Assembly (NCBI RefSeq): GCF_007744675.1
Contig: NZ_CP036269.1
Location: 4,939,546 to 5,003,545, forward strand
Source: Gimesia alba
Lineage (GTDB): Bacteria > Planctomycetota > Planctomycetia > Planctomycetales > Planctomycetaceae
DNA length: 64,000 bases
Direction of reading: 5' to 3'
Position 1 is the stretch's first letter; each line of letters starts with the position of its first letter. Under the pieces are notes generated by a model that saw only the letters and a list, made by a program, of their open reading frames with translations, searched no databases and was not told the origin of the DNA. The translations under genes and the position numbers were made by a program. Shown here one piece after another: positions 37,091 through 46,148 of this stretch.

Positions 37091-38056
37091 ATGGAAGAAA
37101 CTCAGGATTCAGACCAGACCGAAGCTGAAACATCACAAGAAGTTACAGCTGCCTCCACGCTCCCGCCTAAACCCAGTCTGCTAAAACGGAGAGGGCTCTG
37201 GTTTCTGGCATTCCTGCTGGCCGCCTCCGCGATGATTTATCAGCGGGCAACTGGACCGACTCATCCGATGAAATTCCGAGTGGCTGACGGAATCACCGCT
37301 AAGCTCATTCGTACACATGAATCCACGCATGACGCCGTCGTGGAACTGCCGGTTCCCGAGAACGTCTCCAAAGGAGTCAGTGGCACCCTGTTTTATAAAC
37401 GATTCCGGACGAAGGATGACTTTACGCCGGTCCTGATGGAGTTGACGGACACGGATTCAGGGCCCCAGTTGCAGGCGCCCCTCCCCAAACAACCGGCTGC
37501 AGGAAAGCTGGAGTATTACATTGAAGCTAAGATCGATGGCAAACAACGTCGGTTCCCGAAAGATGCAGCTTCTAATGTTTTGATTCGCTTCAAGGATCCT
37601 GTCCCGGATGGCGTTTTGATCCCTCATATCACATTGATGATTTTTTCGATCCTGTTAGGCATGCGATCAGGTCTGGCCGCTCTGTTTGCTCCCTACAATA
37701 TGCGGCAACTGGCCTGGGTTACCCTGTGTGGCATGACCGTTGGCGGAATGATTTTAGGCCCCATGGTTCAAAAATATGCCTTCGGAGAATACTGGACCGG
37801 ATTTCCGCTGGGAGGTGACTGGACCGATAATAAAATGCTGTTCATGTTTCTGGCCTGGGTCTTCGCCTGTTCGGTGATCGGTTTGAATCCCTACAAAAAG
37901 GTGACCGCCATCATGCGAATTGCCGTCTTCACCGCCACGATTGTGATGACAGTCTGCTATCTGATTCCCCACAGTATGGGGGGCAGCGAACTGGATTACA
38001 GTCAGGTTGACCAGGGAATTGATCCCAGCGAAGCGATCAAGACAGGTCGACAATGA
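37091..38056 (+). CDS. membrane protein with extracytoplasmic beta domain, unknown function
   Basis: The ATG at 37091 follows AAAGGG with good spacing; the ATG at 37067 lacks a ribosome site. The 321-residue protein has an acidic N-terminus and one helix near residue 40 (GLWFLAFLLAASAMIYQ). A beta-rich region with Ig-like spacing follows (VVELPVPENVSKGVSGTLFY to FKDPVPDGV). It ends with about four helices, including HITLMIFSILLGMRSGLAALF and MLFMFLAWVFACSVIGL. It overlaps the next membrane protein gene by ATGA, so the two proteins probably form a complex. I do not recognise the family. Confidence 0.75.
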   Translation: MEETQDSDQTEAETSQEVTAASTLPPKPSLLKRRGLWFLAFLLAASAMIYQRATGPTHPMKFRVADGITAKLIRTHESTHDAVVELPVPENVSKGVSGTLFYKRFRTKDDFTPVLMELTDTDSGPQLQAPLPKQPAAGKLEYYIEAKIDGKQRRFPKDAASNVLIRFKDPVPDGVLIPHITLMIFSILLGMRSGLAALFAPYNMRQLAWVTLCGMTVGGMILGPMVQKYAFGEYWTGFPLGGDWTDNKMLFMFLAWVFACSVIGLNPYKKVTAIMRIAVFTATIVMTVCYLIPHSMGGSELDYSQVDQGIDPSEAIKTGRQ

Positions 38057-38547
38057 ACGCGGCCCAGATTCATCTCATCACGGTCCATGTCCCCATTGTA
38101 GGATGCTGGGGGCTATCGATCTTATTTATTCTGTCGCGGCTGCTACGTGATGACCGCCTGTTTGAAATCTGTTGCTGGTTGCTGTTGACGATTCTGCTGC
38201 TGGCAACAGTCGCCTACTTTTCCGGTCCTCCCGCCTATGATCTCTTGAAAGCACATTTTAGCGTCGAGAAGCAAACAGTCGAGTTTCACGCCATCCTGGC
38301 TCGCTCCTGCCTGCTGGCGATGGTCGTTTTATCGATGGTGGTCGGCAATGCATTGATTCAACGATTTCAAGGGGAAACCATTCCTCGCTGGCAGCGATCA
38401 CTGATTGTGGTCGGCACGATTTCAATGGCCGTTTTCTGGACCATCGCCGCGCACTGGGGCGGCATGATCAGGCACCCGGAGATCCGGTTTTCCGGATCGA
38501 ATCCGGTAGAAGCCGTCACACCGGAAAATCCGCAGTCCAGCGATTGA
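38053..38547 (+). CDS. four-helix membrane protein (DUF2231-like)
   Basis: The 164-residue protein has four predicted membrane helices, at about 8-27, 37-57, 83-103 and 115-137. It opens NAAQIHLITVHVPIVGCWG; the conserved His residues near the first helix recall DUF2231-type membrane proteins that may bind haem, but that match is weak. It overlaps the preceding gene by four bases (ATGA). The C-terminal tail is hydrophilic. A small redox or respiratory membrane module formed with the preceding protein is possible but unproven. The stop lies six bases from the convergent argB stop. Confidence 0.72.
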   Translation: MNAAQIHLITVHVPIVGCWGLSILFILSRLLRDDRLFEICCWLLLTILLLATVAYFSGPPAYDLLKAHFSVEKQTVEFHAILARSCLLAMVVLSMVVGNALIQRFQGETIPRWQRSLIVVGTISMAVFWTIAAHWGGMIRHPEIRFSGSNPVEAVTPENPQSSD

Positions 38548-38552
38548 AATCC

Positions 38553-39428
38553 CTATTTGACGATTTCGGTCCCGATCCCTTTATCGGAATAAATTTCCAG
38601 CAGAATCGAATGCGGAAGCCGGGCGTCAACGATGTGAACCTTCCCGACCCCGCTTGCCAGCGCTTCCAGAGCCGCATCGACCTTGGGCTCCATGCCGGCA
38701 TCAATGGTGCCATCCGCAATGAGAGCCCGACAGCGTTCGGTTTCCAGATGGGAAACCAGCGTCTCGGGATCATTCCGATCGAGAAAGATGCCCGGTACAT
38801 CGCTCAAAAAGACAAGCTTCTCCGCTTTTAGAATACGAGCGAGGGCCGCAGCAGCGGTATCTGCATTCACGTTTAGCTTCTGTCCTGATTGATCCAGGGC
38901 AACAGATGGAATCACAGGAATCGCATCCGATTCGCAGATTTCTGCCAGGAGTTTCTGATCGACGTCTGTGACATAACCAACGTGCCCTAAATCCACAGTA
39001 GAACCATCATCCGCTTGTAGAGTCAGTTGCTCTCCCTTAAGACAGTTCCGTGTCCCAAAATGAAGTGGTTCTGCTTTTGCCCCCTGTGCTCTGATCTCCT
39101 GAGCCAGAGATTCACTGATCTGATTAGCGAGGACATCGGTGGCGATTTCCAGTGTTTTTTCATCGGTAAAACGTCGACCATGCACAAACCGGGGTTCAAT
39201 CCCGGCTTCACTCATCGCCTTACTGATAGCTTTTCCACCGCCGTGTACGAGAATGGGATGCATACCCACCGTGCGCATAAAGATCACATCAGTCAAAAAC
39301 GCTTTGACGGCGGACTCTTCTTCGAGGGCGCTGCCTCCGAGTTTGATCACAACGTATCGCCCACGAAATCTCCTAATCCAGCTTAACGCTTCGATCAACA
39401 CAGCAGCTTTACGAACGGCACCTTCCAC
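38553..39428 (-). CDS. argB: acetylglutamate kinase
   Basis: The gene starts with GTG at 39428, preceded by AAAGG. The 291-residue protein is of normal length. It has the amino-acid-kinase signatures [13 protein letters not shown] (phosphate binding) and [15 protein letters not shown] (N-acetylglutamate binding). Further conserved parts are [15 protein letters not shown], the nucleotide-binding [25 protein letters not shown] (seen in parts) and [16 protein letters not shown]. It phosphorylates N-acetylglutamate in arginine synthesis. No other arg gene is in the window, so it stands alone. A 16-bp perfect palindrome lies about 60 bases upstream of the start and could be an operator. Confidence 0.95.
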   Translation of the reverse strand: MEGAVRKAAVLIEALSWIRRFRGRYVVIKLGGSALEEESAVKAFLTDVIFMRTVGMHPILVHGGGKAISKAMSEAGIEPRFVHGRRFTDEKTLEIATDVLANQISESLAQEIRAQGAKAEPLHFGTRNCLKGEQLTLQADDGSTVDLGHVGYVTDVDQKLLAEICESDAIPVIPSVALDQSGQKLNVNADTAAAALARILKAEKLVFLSDVPGIFLDRNDPETLVSHLETERCRALIADGTIDAGMEPKVDAALEALASGVGKVHIVDARLPHSILLEIYSDKGIGTEIVK

Positions 39429-39486
39429 AGTAGACCTTTAATCCTTCTTGATACATCAACGGATGCAAATTTGTATTCTAAAATCG

Positions 39487-39502
39487 ATCTCTTTAAAGAG
39501 AT
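39487..39502. promoter_or_regulatory. 16-bp perfect palindrome upstream of argB
   Basis: ATCTCTTTAAAGAGAT is a perfect inverted repeat with no spacer, 59 bases before the argB start codon. Position and symmetry fit a dimeric repressor site. It does not resemble the classical ARG box beyond being AT-rich, so the cognate regulator is unknown. Confidence 0.4.
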
Positions 39503-39652
39503 TTTAATTTGACCTGAAAACAGAATTACTCAGGACTTATTGTAAGTGACCTCAGTGAACTGTCAAACGACTGCCCTGAAACCCCAGCGGCGCTGATTTC
39601 TGTCCACAAAAGAACATGTTTTTTTCATATTTTAATCTGTTTTCATATTTTT

Positions 39653-39892
39653 TCACTCAACTTCAATTTCAAACATCGCAAAACAGGATTTCGTAAAATT
39701 TTTCAGTCCTCGAACTGGCATAATCCAACTTGAATCGACTACCTGACAGGCAACACAATCGGACTGATCAATACGGCCCCGGCAAGTAGAGGGAATGGTG
39801 CGACAGGCCGGTTCGGCAATTTTGCGCTCACAGACACAGATACGGGCCATCTCAGGAGAACAGCAGAATTGTTGTGTGGGCGTTCCATGCAA
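39653..39892 (-). CDS. possible small cysteine-rich protein
   Basis: The ATG at 39892 has CGGGGAA just upstream. The 79-residue frame contains nine Cys, eight of them in the first 50 residues (FCCSPEMARICVCERKI, then PACRTIPSTCRGR and DCVACQVV). The pattern could be a metal site or a disulphide-rich fold, but there is no signal peptide and no family match I know. It lies upstream of argB on the same strand. Chance is a real alternative for a frame of this length. Confidence 0.3.
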   Translation of the reverse strand: MHGTPTQQFCCSPEMARICVCERKIAEPACRTIPSTCRGRIDQSDCVACQVVDSSWIMPVRGLKNFTKSCFAMFEIEVE

Positions 39893-39995
39893 TTCCCCGA
39901 TATTTAACTCTACAGAACAAGATCGTAATCGCTCACGAAATTGCTTGCTTTACAACCACTATGAGACCTTAAGAGATTGAGACGGAGAAACAACG

Positions 39996-40493
39996 TTGGC
40001 CCATTCACACTTGCCGATTCAACACCTGATGAAACAAATGGAAAACTTTGCTTCAGATCAAACAAACATCAATTGTCGTCCTTCCTGGCTCAGTAGTTTT
40101 GTGGACGAGGTCGCTGACATCTTCAATCCGTATGATGAAGTAGGTCGGGTTGGCTTCGACTGTCAGTTCACTGAAGAATGCTGGGAAGTGGGACTGTTCC
40201 TGGGCAGCACGGAAATCGTTGGTGGACAACGCGACGGTCAATTTATTGCCGCCAGCTTTCAGTTCGACCTGTTACAACTGCTGGACCGATTCGAGTCTGT
40301 CAATCGCTTCCATTTCCATTATCAGGAAGATTCAGAAGCAGCTATCGCCAGCACACCGGCTTCCGCCTATATCACGATTGAAGGTCATCTGGCTGATCTG
40401 GAAATTGTGCGTCTGAATGTCTATGCCACTCCCCCCGAAGAGGCAGGACCCGGCTTTCGCAAATCGCACGACGGAAAAATTGACACTGTTTGA
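39996..40493 (+). CDS. conserved hypothetical protein
   Basis: The likely start is TTG at 39996, because GGAG lies about eight bases upstream; the first ATG in frame (40029) lacks a ribosome site. The 165-residue cytoplasmic protein has RPSWLSSFVDEVADIFNPYDE, FTEECWEVGLFLGSTEIVGGQ and SAYITIEGHLADLEIVRLNVY. This alternates hydrophobic strands with acidic loops, suggesting an alpha/beta fold. There is no signal, membrane segment or recognised motif. It ends before a strong bidirectional terminator. I do not recognise it outside planctomycete-like conserved hypotheticals. Confidence 0.75.
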   Translation: MAHSHLPIQHLMKQMENFASDQTNINCRPSWLSSFVDEVADIFNPYDEVGRVGFDCQFTEECWEVGLFLGSTEIVGGQRDGQFIAASFQFDLLQLLDRFESVNRFHFHYQEDSEAAIASTPASAYITIEGHLADLEIVRLNVYATPPEEAGPGFRKSHDGKIDTV

Positions 40494-40518
40494 TTCAAGA
40501 CCAATAATCGCAAACCTG

Positions 40519-40559
40519 AAAACAGCTACGACTTCTAAATTTTGAATCGTAGCTGTTTT
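40519..40559. terminator. bidirectional intrinsic terminator
   Basis: AAAACAGCTACGA (40519-40531) pairs perfectly with TCGTAGCTGTTTT (40547-40559) around a 15-base loop. A and T runs at the ends allow termination in both directions, for the hypothetical gene ending at 40493 and the ABC ATPase gene ending at 40592. Confidence 0.9.
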
Positions 40560-40591
40560 TCTATACCATTCTACAGAGTCATCGATTTGAA

Positions 40592-41269
40592 CTAATCGGT
40601 CGCATTCTCCTCTGCAATTTTCCCATCGCGTAACCTGATAATATAATCGGTCTCTCTGATATAGCGTTCGTCGTGTGTCACGATCACAACGGTTGTTTGA
40701 TATTGTTCGCTCATGTCGCGAAGACAACTAAAGATTTCCGCGCCGGTTTTAGTATCCAGCTCCCCCGTCGGTTCATCGGCCAGGATCAATAAAGGCCGTT
40801 TTAACAGAGCACGGGCGATCGCCACCCGCTGTTGCTCTCCACCGGATAATTGATTCGGACGATGGGTAATCCGCTGGCCTAATCCCACCTGTTTCAGCAG
40901 AGCTTCGGCACGTTGCTTCTGTTCGGCAGTCACCCCCTGTGGCAAATAGGGAGCCAGCACATTTTCCAATGCATTCAGGTTTTTCAATAGATTAAAACTC
41001 TGAAAGACAAATCCGACTTTTTCTCGACGATAGGTGTCGCGTTCAGTTTGATTCAATGTCGACAGGGATCGATTTTGCACAAAAATTTCGCCTGTTGACG
41101 GAGCATCCAGCGCCCCCATCAGATAGAGCAACGTACTTTTCCCGCTTCCCGATGGTCCCAGGATAAACGAAAACGTTTGCCCGGGAAAGCGGCAACTCAC
41201 ACCCTGCAGCGCACGAACTTCCGTTTCGCCGCTCTGGTGGATTTTCGTAACATCACGAACTTCGATCAT
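40592..41269 (-). CDS. ABC transporter ATP-binding protein (MacB/LolD type)
   Basis: The 225-residue ATPase has Walker [11 protein letters not shown], the Q-loop [19 protein letters not shown], signature [15 protein letters not shown] and Walker [18 protein letters not shown], with the switch His in [10 protein letters not shown]. It lies 48 bases downstream of the FtsX-type permease gene and powers it. Unlike the ATPase at 34272, its signature motif is canonical (LSGGE), so the two systems are paralogous but distinct. Confidence 0.92.
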   Translation of the reverse strand: MIEVRDVTKIHQSGETEVRALQGVSCRFPGQTFSFILGPSGSGKSTLLYLMGALDAPSTGEIFVQNRSLSTLNQTERDTYRREKVGFVFQSFNLLKNLNALENVLAPYLPQGVTAEQKQRAEALLKQVGLGQRITHRPNQLSGGEQQRVAIARALLKRPLLILADEPTGELDTKTGAEIFSCLRDMSEQYQTTVVIVTHDERYIRETDYIIRLRDGKIAEENATD

Positions 41270-41317
41270 CTGCTGTCAACTTTCTGCAAACACGTTCCAG
41301 ATTAGATGGTTTAAGTT

Positions 41318-42673
41318 TTACCCACGTCGAATTGCATCAATGGGAGTCATGCGTGTGGTCCACCAGGCAGGATACAACCCACCAAGAATGCCGAGCAGCG
41401 TGCTGAAGACCACACCAAACAGAAGTAATCCCGGACTGGCATAAAGATGGACCTGGCTGGCAAATTTCCAGTTCACGATGTTGATGGCGATTAATCCCAG
41501 AATTCCTCCCAGGACTCCACCGGTGACTCCTAAAAGCGAACTCTCGGCGGTGATCAGCAGCATTACATCCCGATTGGACCAGCCATTGGCTTTGAGAATC
41601 CCAAAATCCACAATCCGTTCCATCACGCTCATTAACATCGTATTGATGATACTCAGCATGGCAATTAACATACCAATCCCTGTCATCAATCCCAGAAAGA
41701 TATCCAGGTCAGCTGTGAATGTATCCAACCGGTCTCCCCAATCAGACGCCGCCCGGACTTCCAATGCACTGGGATGTTCGCCCGTTTTCGCATCCGCGGT
41801 TTCTACAACAGGCGTTTTGGGGGAGGACGACTGCTTTTCAGGGTTCTCCGTTTTCGTCGCTCCCTGATCGGAGGTTCCTTTTAGACTCTGATCGATGGCA
41901 TTGACCAAGTCTTTGAGAATATTTGAATCTGAAGCATTGGCTAATGCTAAAGAGGATGGCTGCCAGGAAGCCAGTTCCCGATCCCGAAACTGGTCTTTAA
42001 TGTTTTTCACAATCACCTCATTTTTGAGATCCCCCGACTGCTCAATATAAAAACAACTGACAGTCTGCGGATCAAATCTGGTGATATCTCGTACGACATC
42101 AATGTCCAGAATGATCGCCACATCGAGCAGGATCGAGCCGCATTCATAAAGACCGACGATTGTCATCTGCTGACCGTTGACCTCAATCTGGTCGCCGACC
42201 TGCTTGTGATGCTGTTCTGCAATCTGGCGGCTGATTACCGTATTGAGTTTCCCCCGATCTTCCAGATTTAAAAACCGGCCCGCATAGATGCCTTCGCGAT
42301 AGATGCCTTTTTTTAACTTCATACGTGTGGGTAGGTCTGTTCCAAACAGCAATCGGGGTGGACTGATAACCGGTTTGCCTTCGATAATATTGACTCGGGA
42401 CCAGATTTCCGGATTCACCACCGACACGCCAGGAATTTCTTCGATCTCAGTTCCCCACGATCGGGGAATCCGGGAAAACAACGGGATTGGCGCACCGGGT
42501 TGCATTGCGACAATCCCCGATATTTTACCGAATGTCTGAGAGACGGTCTCTTCCAGCCCACCGGCGATGGAAAACAGGCCCACCATTCCGGCAATCGCAA
42601 TGGTCAATCCCATCAAACATAAAAACGAACGTAAAGCGCGGCTCAGGAGGTTTCGTAAGGCAAATTTGAACAT
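41318..42673 (-). CDS. MacB/FtsX-type ABC transporter permease
   Basis: The 451-residue protein has the MacB topology. The first helix (about 15-38) lies in RSFLCLMGLTIAIAGMVGLFS. A periplasmic domain (about 40-315) has a low-complexity Ser/Thr/Lys/Pro insertion at about 265-300. Three C-terminal helices include IGMLIAMLSIINTMLMSVMER, the hinge VDFGILKANGWSNRDV and the end GLYPAWWTTRMTPIDAIRRG. By family it exports or extracts a lipophilic or peptide substrate. No membrane-fusion (MacA) gene is adjacent, so it may work with partners encoded elsewhere. Confidence 0.9.
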   Translation of the reverse strand: MFKFALRNLLSRALRSFLCLMGLTIAIAGMVGLFSIAGGLEETVSQTFGKISGIVAMQPGAPIPLFSRIPRSWGTEIEEIPGVSVVNPEIWSRVNIIEGKPVISPPRLLFGTDLPTRMKLKKGIYREGIYAGRFLNLEDRGKLNTVISRQIAEQHHKQVGDQIEVNGQQMTIVGLYECGSILLDVAIILDIDVVRDITRFDPQTVSCFYIEQSGDLKNEVIVKNIKDQFRDRELASWQPSSLALANASDSNILKDLVNAIDQSLKGTSDQGATKTENPEKQSSSPKTPVVETADAKTGEHPSALEVRAASDWGDRLDTFTADLDIFLGLMTGIGMLIAMLSIINTMLMSVMERIVDFGILKANGWSNRDVMLLITAESSLLGVTGGVLGGILGLIAINIVNWKFASQVHLYASPGLLLFGVVFSTLLGILGGLYPAWWTTRMTPIDAIRRG

Positions 42674-43022
42674 TTATGCTATTTTCCAGTGAGTCAATTC
42701 ATTCCGTCCTTCAAAGTGTCTGTGTCATTCTATGCAGATCAGTTCCATCAATGAATCAATTTGATTCGTATTCTCATAATAAAAGAACTGATAATAAGGA
42801 GTTATAGACAGACCTAACTTGAAAACCAGTCAAATTCAAACGTAGAATGCTCCCAGCTCAAGTCAGTCAATAATCGATTCAACCGAAACCTGGGATCTGA
42901 CGGTATTGGCCGGTTGATTTTTCGGTATACTCCTGAAAACAAGGGGTTTTCAGATTTCCCGAAACGATTTTGATCTGCAAACTCTATTTTGACGTCTGGT
43001 ACTTTAAACGAATTTCGAACCA
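42674..43022. other. divergent intergenic region upstream of the J-domain gene
   Basis: The 349 bases hold promoters for the ABC pair and the chaperone gene. CTGAAAAC (42933-42940) and GTTTTCAG (42946-42953) form an 8-bp hairpin about 70 bases before the chaperone start. It is not a CIRCE element. Confidence 0.4.
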
Positions 43023-43934
43023 ATGAACAAACGAGACTATTACGATATACTGGAGGTATCCCGCAGCGCCAGCGCTGATGAGATTAAAAAAGCGTATAGA
43101 AAACTGTCGCGAAAATATCACCCTGATATGGCACCTGACGATAAATCGGCGGATCAGAAATTTAAAGAAGTTCAAGAAGCGTACGAAGTTCTGCGCGACG
43201 AGAATAAGCGCAAGCAATACGATCAGTTTGGCCACTCGTTTCAACAGGCAGGCCCCGGAGGAGGCGGTTATTACCAATCCGGTGGGGGAGCCGGGCCAAT
43301 TGATATGGAAGACCTGTTTGGCGGTGGTGGGATTGACCTGGGCGATTTATTTGGTGGTGCATTCCGCGGAGGCAAACGCGCACAACCCAGACCCCAGAAG
43401 GGGGAGTCGAAACGACTTCAGATTGAAATCCCCTTTCATCTGGCAGCAGTCGGAGGTCAGCACGAGGTTACCGTTCAACAGGGGAGTTCTTCCGAACGGT
43501 TGACGATCAAAATCCCGGCTGGAGTCGATAACGGATCGGTGATCAGACTTGGTGGTCAAGGTGGCCCTGGAATTCATGGCGGGCCTCCCGGCGATTTATT
43601 GATCACGATCAAAGTCGGAAACCACCCGTATTTCAAACGGGATGGAAGCAATTTGCTGCTGGAAGTTCCCATTACACTTCCTGAAGCAGCTTTAGGAGCA
43701 AAGGTCGACGTCCCCACGTTATCGGAAGGTGAAGTCACCGTGACGATTCCTCCGGGAACGTCCAGTGGAACGAAATTACGACTGCGCGGAAAAGGAATCA
43801 CCGATCAGAAAACCAAACAACCTGGAGACCAGATCTGTTCCATCAAAATTGTGGCCCCCAAAGAACTCAGTGAGCAGGACCGCTCACTTTATGAGCAAAT
43901 CAAGCAAGAAGCGCCTCGGTCGAAAGCATGGTGA
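43023..43934 (+). CDS. J-domain chaperone of the DnaJ/CbpA type without zinc finger
   Basis: The 303-residue protein begins with a J domain ([23 protein letters not shown] motif in [10 protein letters not shown]) and a Gly-rich linker (about 75-115). It then goes directly to the substrate-binding C-terminal domains, with no CxxCxGxG zinc-finger repeats. That makes it a class B (CbpA-like) co-chaperone which stimulates an Hsp70. C-terminal landmarks are [33 protein letters not shown] and [12 protein letters not shown]. It is followed by an overlapping small membrane protein gene and rnpA. Confidence 0.93.
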   Translation: MNKRDYYDILEVSRSASADEIKKAYRKLSRKYHPDMAPDDKSADQKFKEVQEAYEVLRDENKRKQYDQFGHSFQQAGPGGGGYYQSGGGAGPIDMEDLFGGGGIDLGDLFGGAFRGGKRAQPRPQKGESKRLQIEIPFHLAAVGGQHEVTVQQGSSSERLTIKIPAGVDNGSVIRLGGQGGPGIHGGPPGDLLITIKVGNHPYFKRDGSNLLLEVPITLPEAALGAKVDVPTLSEGEVTVTIPPGTSSGTKLRLRGKGITDQKTKQPGDQICSIKIVAPKELSEQDRSLYEQIKQEAPRSKAW

Positions 43935-44380
43935 TCTCAATGCAAGCATTCCGCCTACTAGAGAAAAAGCAACATCGATTGTGTTTCCTGATGCTGTTGC
44001 TGTTCTTCATCAGCATGCCGGTCTCTAACCTGTCTGCACAGCAGAACGAGGAAGCTGGTTCTGCTACCGTCGATTCCAGCAATCAATCAGGAGTCGACGT
44101 ACCGACTGATTCTGAGCTGGGGGAGAACGAGAAGTCAGATGGCAAAAAGAAAGATGAGCGACCGCGGGAACTGGGAGTATTGATCCTCATTGTCTGGATT
44201 CTGGCGGGAACCGGGATTGGCATTTTGATTTTCACATCCCTGTTTGGTCATTCTGTTCGCAGCATGATTAGAAGACCATATCCAAATCAGACACATCCTG
44301 ACCAACAGATTCCTGTGGAACCAGCACCAGACAATCCTGACGATTCAGAGCAGGTCGAAGAAGAACCGCCAAAAGCATAA
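43928..44380 (+). CDS. small membrane protein of unknown function
   Basis: The frame overlaps the J-domain gene by seven bases (ATGGTGA). The 150-residue protein has a signal-like segment ([21 protein letters not shown]), an acidic Ser/Asp/Glu-rich stretch and one membrane helix at about 80-103 ([21 protein letters not shown]). It ends with a Pro/Asp/Glu-rich tail. An ATG at 43940 is an alternative start. Its place between a chaperone gene and rnpA-yidD suggests envelope biogenesis, which is inference. Confidence 0.7.
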   Translation: MVISMQAFRLLEKKQHRLCFLMLLLFFISMPVSNLSAQQNEEAGSATVDSSNQSGVDVPTDSELGENEKSDGKKKDERPRELGVLILIVWILAGTGIGILIFTSLFGHSVRSMIRRPYPNQTHPDQQIPVEPAPDNPDDSEQVEEEPPKA

Positions 44381-44417
44381 ACATTTCTACGACGTCTGCG
44401 GGAGGCAGTGTTTCCCT

Positions 44418-44783
44418 GTGAAACAATTCGAATTTCCAAACACGAAAAGAATACGCAGCCAGCAGGATTTTGACACGATCTATTCCGCCAGGCAGCGGGC
44501 AGGAGACCAGTGTCTGCTCTTGTTTGCCGTGAGAAATGAACTGAACCAGACCCGCCTGGGAGTTAGCGTGTCCCGAAAGAATGGAAACGCAGTCAAACGG
44601 GCTCGTAAGAAAAGACTGATTCGTGAGGCCTTTCGGCTCGTGCAGCACCAACTCCCTCGAGGGCTAGATCTGATTGCCATACCGCGACCGACTGTCGAGG
44701 GTGACCTGAAACAGTATCAAAGTTCGCTGAAACGACTTTCCCAGAAAATAAACCACCGTCTGGAGCACAAGCAAAGCGGATGA
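44418..44783 (+). CDS. rnpA: ribonuclease P protein component
   Basis: The gene starts with GTG. The 121-residue basic protein carries the RnpA signature ([16 protein letters not shown], the RNR-like motif in variant form), preceded by [18 protein letters not shown]. It also has the N-terminal [13 protein letters not shown], typical of the family. It is the protein subunit that helps the P RNA mature tRNA 5' ends. It overlaps yidD by four bases. The usual rpmH gene upstream and yidC downstream are absent, so the classical cluster is broken here. Confidence 0.92.
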   Translation: MKQFEFPNTKRIRSQQDFDTIYSARQRAGDQCLLLFAVRNELNQTRLGVSVSRKNGNAVKRARKKRLIREAFRLVQHQLPRGLDLIAIPRPTVEGDLKQYQSSLKRLSQKINHRLEHKQSG

Positions 44784-45031
44784 AACAGATTGCTTTGCAC
44801 ATTTTCCGATTTCTTTATCAGATTCCGGCCAACATACTGATCGGACTGGTGCGGATCTACCAGAAGACGTTTCGCTATATTCTGGGAGGACACTGTCGGT
44901 TTCACCCCAGCTGCAGCGAATACTTTATTCTAGCAGTCCAGAAGTATGGGGTGGTAAAAGGGGGTATAAAAGGAATCTTGCGGATCTGCCGCTGTCATCC
45001 TTTTCACCCGGGTGGCTATGACCCACCTTAA
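44780..45031 (+). CDS. yidD: membrane protein insertion efficiency factor YidD
   Basis: The 83-residue protein has the full YidD pattern: an amphipathic N-terminus, [26 protein letters not shown] shown in parts ([12 protein letters not shown], then [11 protein letters not shown]), then [20 protein letters not shown]. YidD proteins help YidC/Oxa1 insert membrane proteins. It overlaps rnpA by ATGA. Its stop lies 13 bases from the convergent lipoprotein gene. Confidence 0.95.
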   Translation: MKQIALHIFRFLYQIPANILIGLVRIYQKTFRYILGGHCRFHPSCSEYFILAVQKYGVVKGGIKGILRICRCHPFHPGGYDPP

Positions 45032-45044
45032 AACGTCGTTCGAC

Positions 45045-46148
45045 TTAATTATTCTTCAACGAAGTCGCCTTGGCTGGCAATGGTGTGTAGGGAGAATAAG
45101 TTGCTGGGCCGTTCGCATTTTGCGAATTCTGCAGGCCAATTTTGCGAATCGGTCCAGACTGTTCCTGAGAGATCATGGCAGGCACGGTCAATTGACTCGG
45201 ATGCTTCTGCACTGGCTCATTCGGCATGAACTGAGGCGTTGAAACGGGTACCGTTTTTTTCAATTGAAATGCCTGTGCATTCGACTGCATGCGTTGTTTC
45301 GAATGAGGCCACTGTTCCAGTTGATCATCTAAGGTTGAATAGTCGTCGACGGGAAGCTGCTCCAAGGTAGCGGAAACGCGCCAGTTATTATCCCAATGCG
45401 TTGTTTCTCCCGGAGGGGGCAGTCGTGGAAGATTGTTCTCTTTTTGCGGTTCCGGTTGTGGGAACACCGGTTGTAGTTGTTTTGGCTGAGGAAGCACAGG
45501 CTGTGGTCCGATGGGATCTGGATTTACAGGCTCAGCTTGAGCAGGAAATTCCTCAAATACCGGCGCTGTTTCAACGCAGGACATATCAGTACAAAACACC
45601 TCTTCTTCCTGGACGACAACCTGACTGCCTGAAACTTTTCGAATCCACTCAGGCGTTTTTACATGCGATTTCATTTTGGAATAAAGGCCTTTGACCTTCC
45701 CATTCATCTGTTTGACTTTCTTTGAAACAGACGAGGAGACGGTCGAATAGCGAGGCACGAGCCCCAGATGTTTCTGGGCAGGCTCGACTGGTTCCGCACT
45801 AAATACCGACTTAAAATACTCCTGGTCGTCAACGACCTCTTCCTGCGATGTTCTCTGAATCAGAGGCCCCCCATTATTCGTCTGTTTTTCAGGCACGGGC
45901 AGATTCAAACTTGGTGGTGCCGCCGGAGGAAAATTGTTGTCGACCGGGGCAGGAGCCGGCTCATTAAAATAGTGTCCGGGGCTTTGATGCTCGGACTCCA
46001 TTTGGCTGTAGGGAGCTGACTGGTATTCTGCACTGGGGCGAGCAGCCTGCTGATAGACCTTTTGCTGGGCAGACTGACAGCCATATGATCCCGTCAATGA
46101 AAGCAGGCAGGCAAATAACGAGACTGTTTTTTTATACGGCATTGTCAT
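45045..46148 (-). CDS. Pro/Gln-rich lipoprotein, unknown function
   Basis: The ATG at 46148 is preferred because AGAGG lies just upstream and it opens a good lipoprotein signal (MPYKKTVSLFACLLSLTGSYGCQ, with lipobox SYGC). The 367-residue protein is low in predicted order, rich in Pro, Gln and Ser, with repeats of the form PVLPQPKQLQPVFPQPEPQ. One central segment is more structured and basic (SSVSKKVKQMNGKVKGLYSK). It probably spans or lies in the periplasm as a tethered linker. I do not recognise the family. Confidence 0.75.
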   Translation of the reverse strand: MTMPYKKTVSLFACLLSLTGSYGCQSAQQKVYQQAARPSAEYQSAPYSQMESEHQSPGHYFNEPAPAPVDNNFPPAAPPSLNLPVPEKQTNNGGPLIQRTSQEEVVDDQEYFKSVFSAEPVEPAQKHLGLVPRYSTVSSSVSKKVKQMNGKVKGLYSKMKSHVKTPEWIRKVSGSQVVVQEEEVFCTDMSCVETAPVFEEFPAQAEPVNPDPIGPQPVLPQPKQLQPVFPQPEPQKENNLPRLPPPGETTHWDNNWRVSATLEQLPVDDYSTLDDQLEQWPHSKQRMQSNAQAFQLKKTVPVSTPQFMPNEPVQKHPSQLTVPAMISQEQSGPIRKIGLQNSQNANGPATYSPYTPLPAKATSLKNN

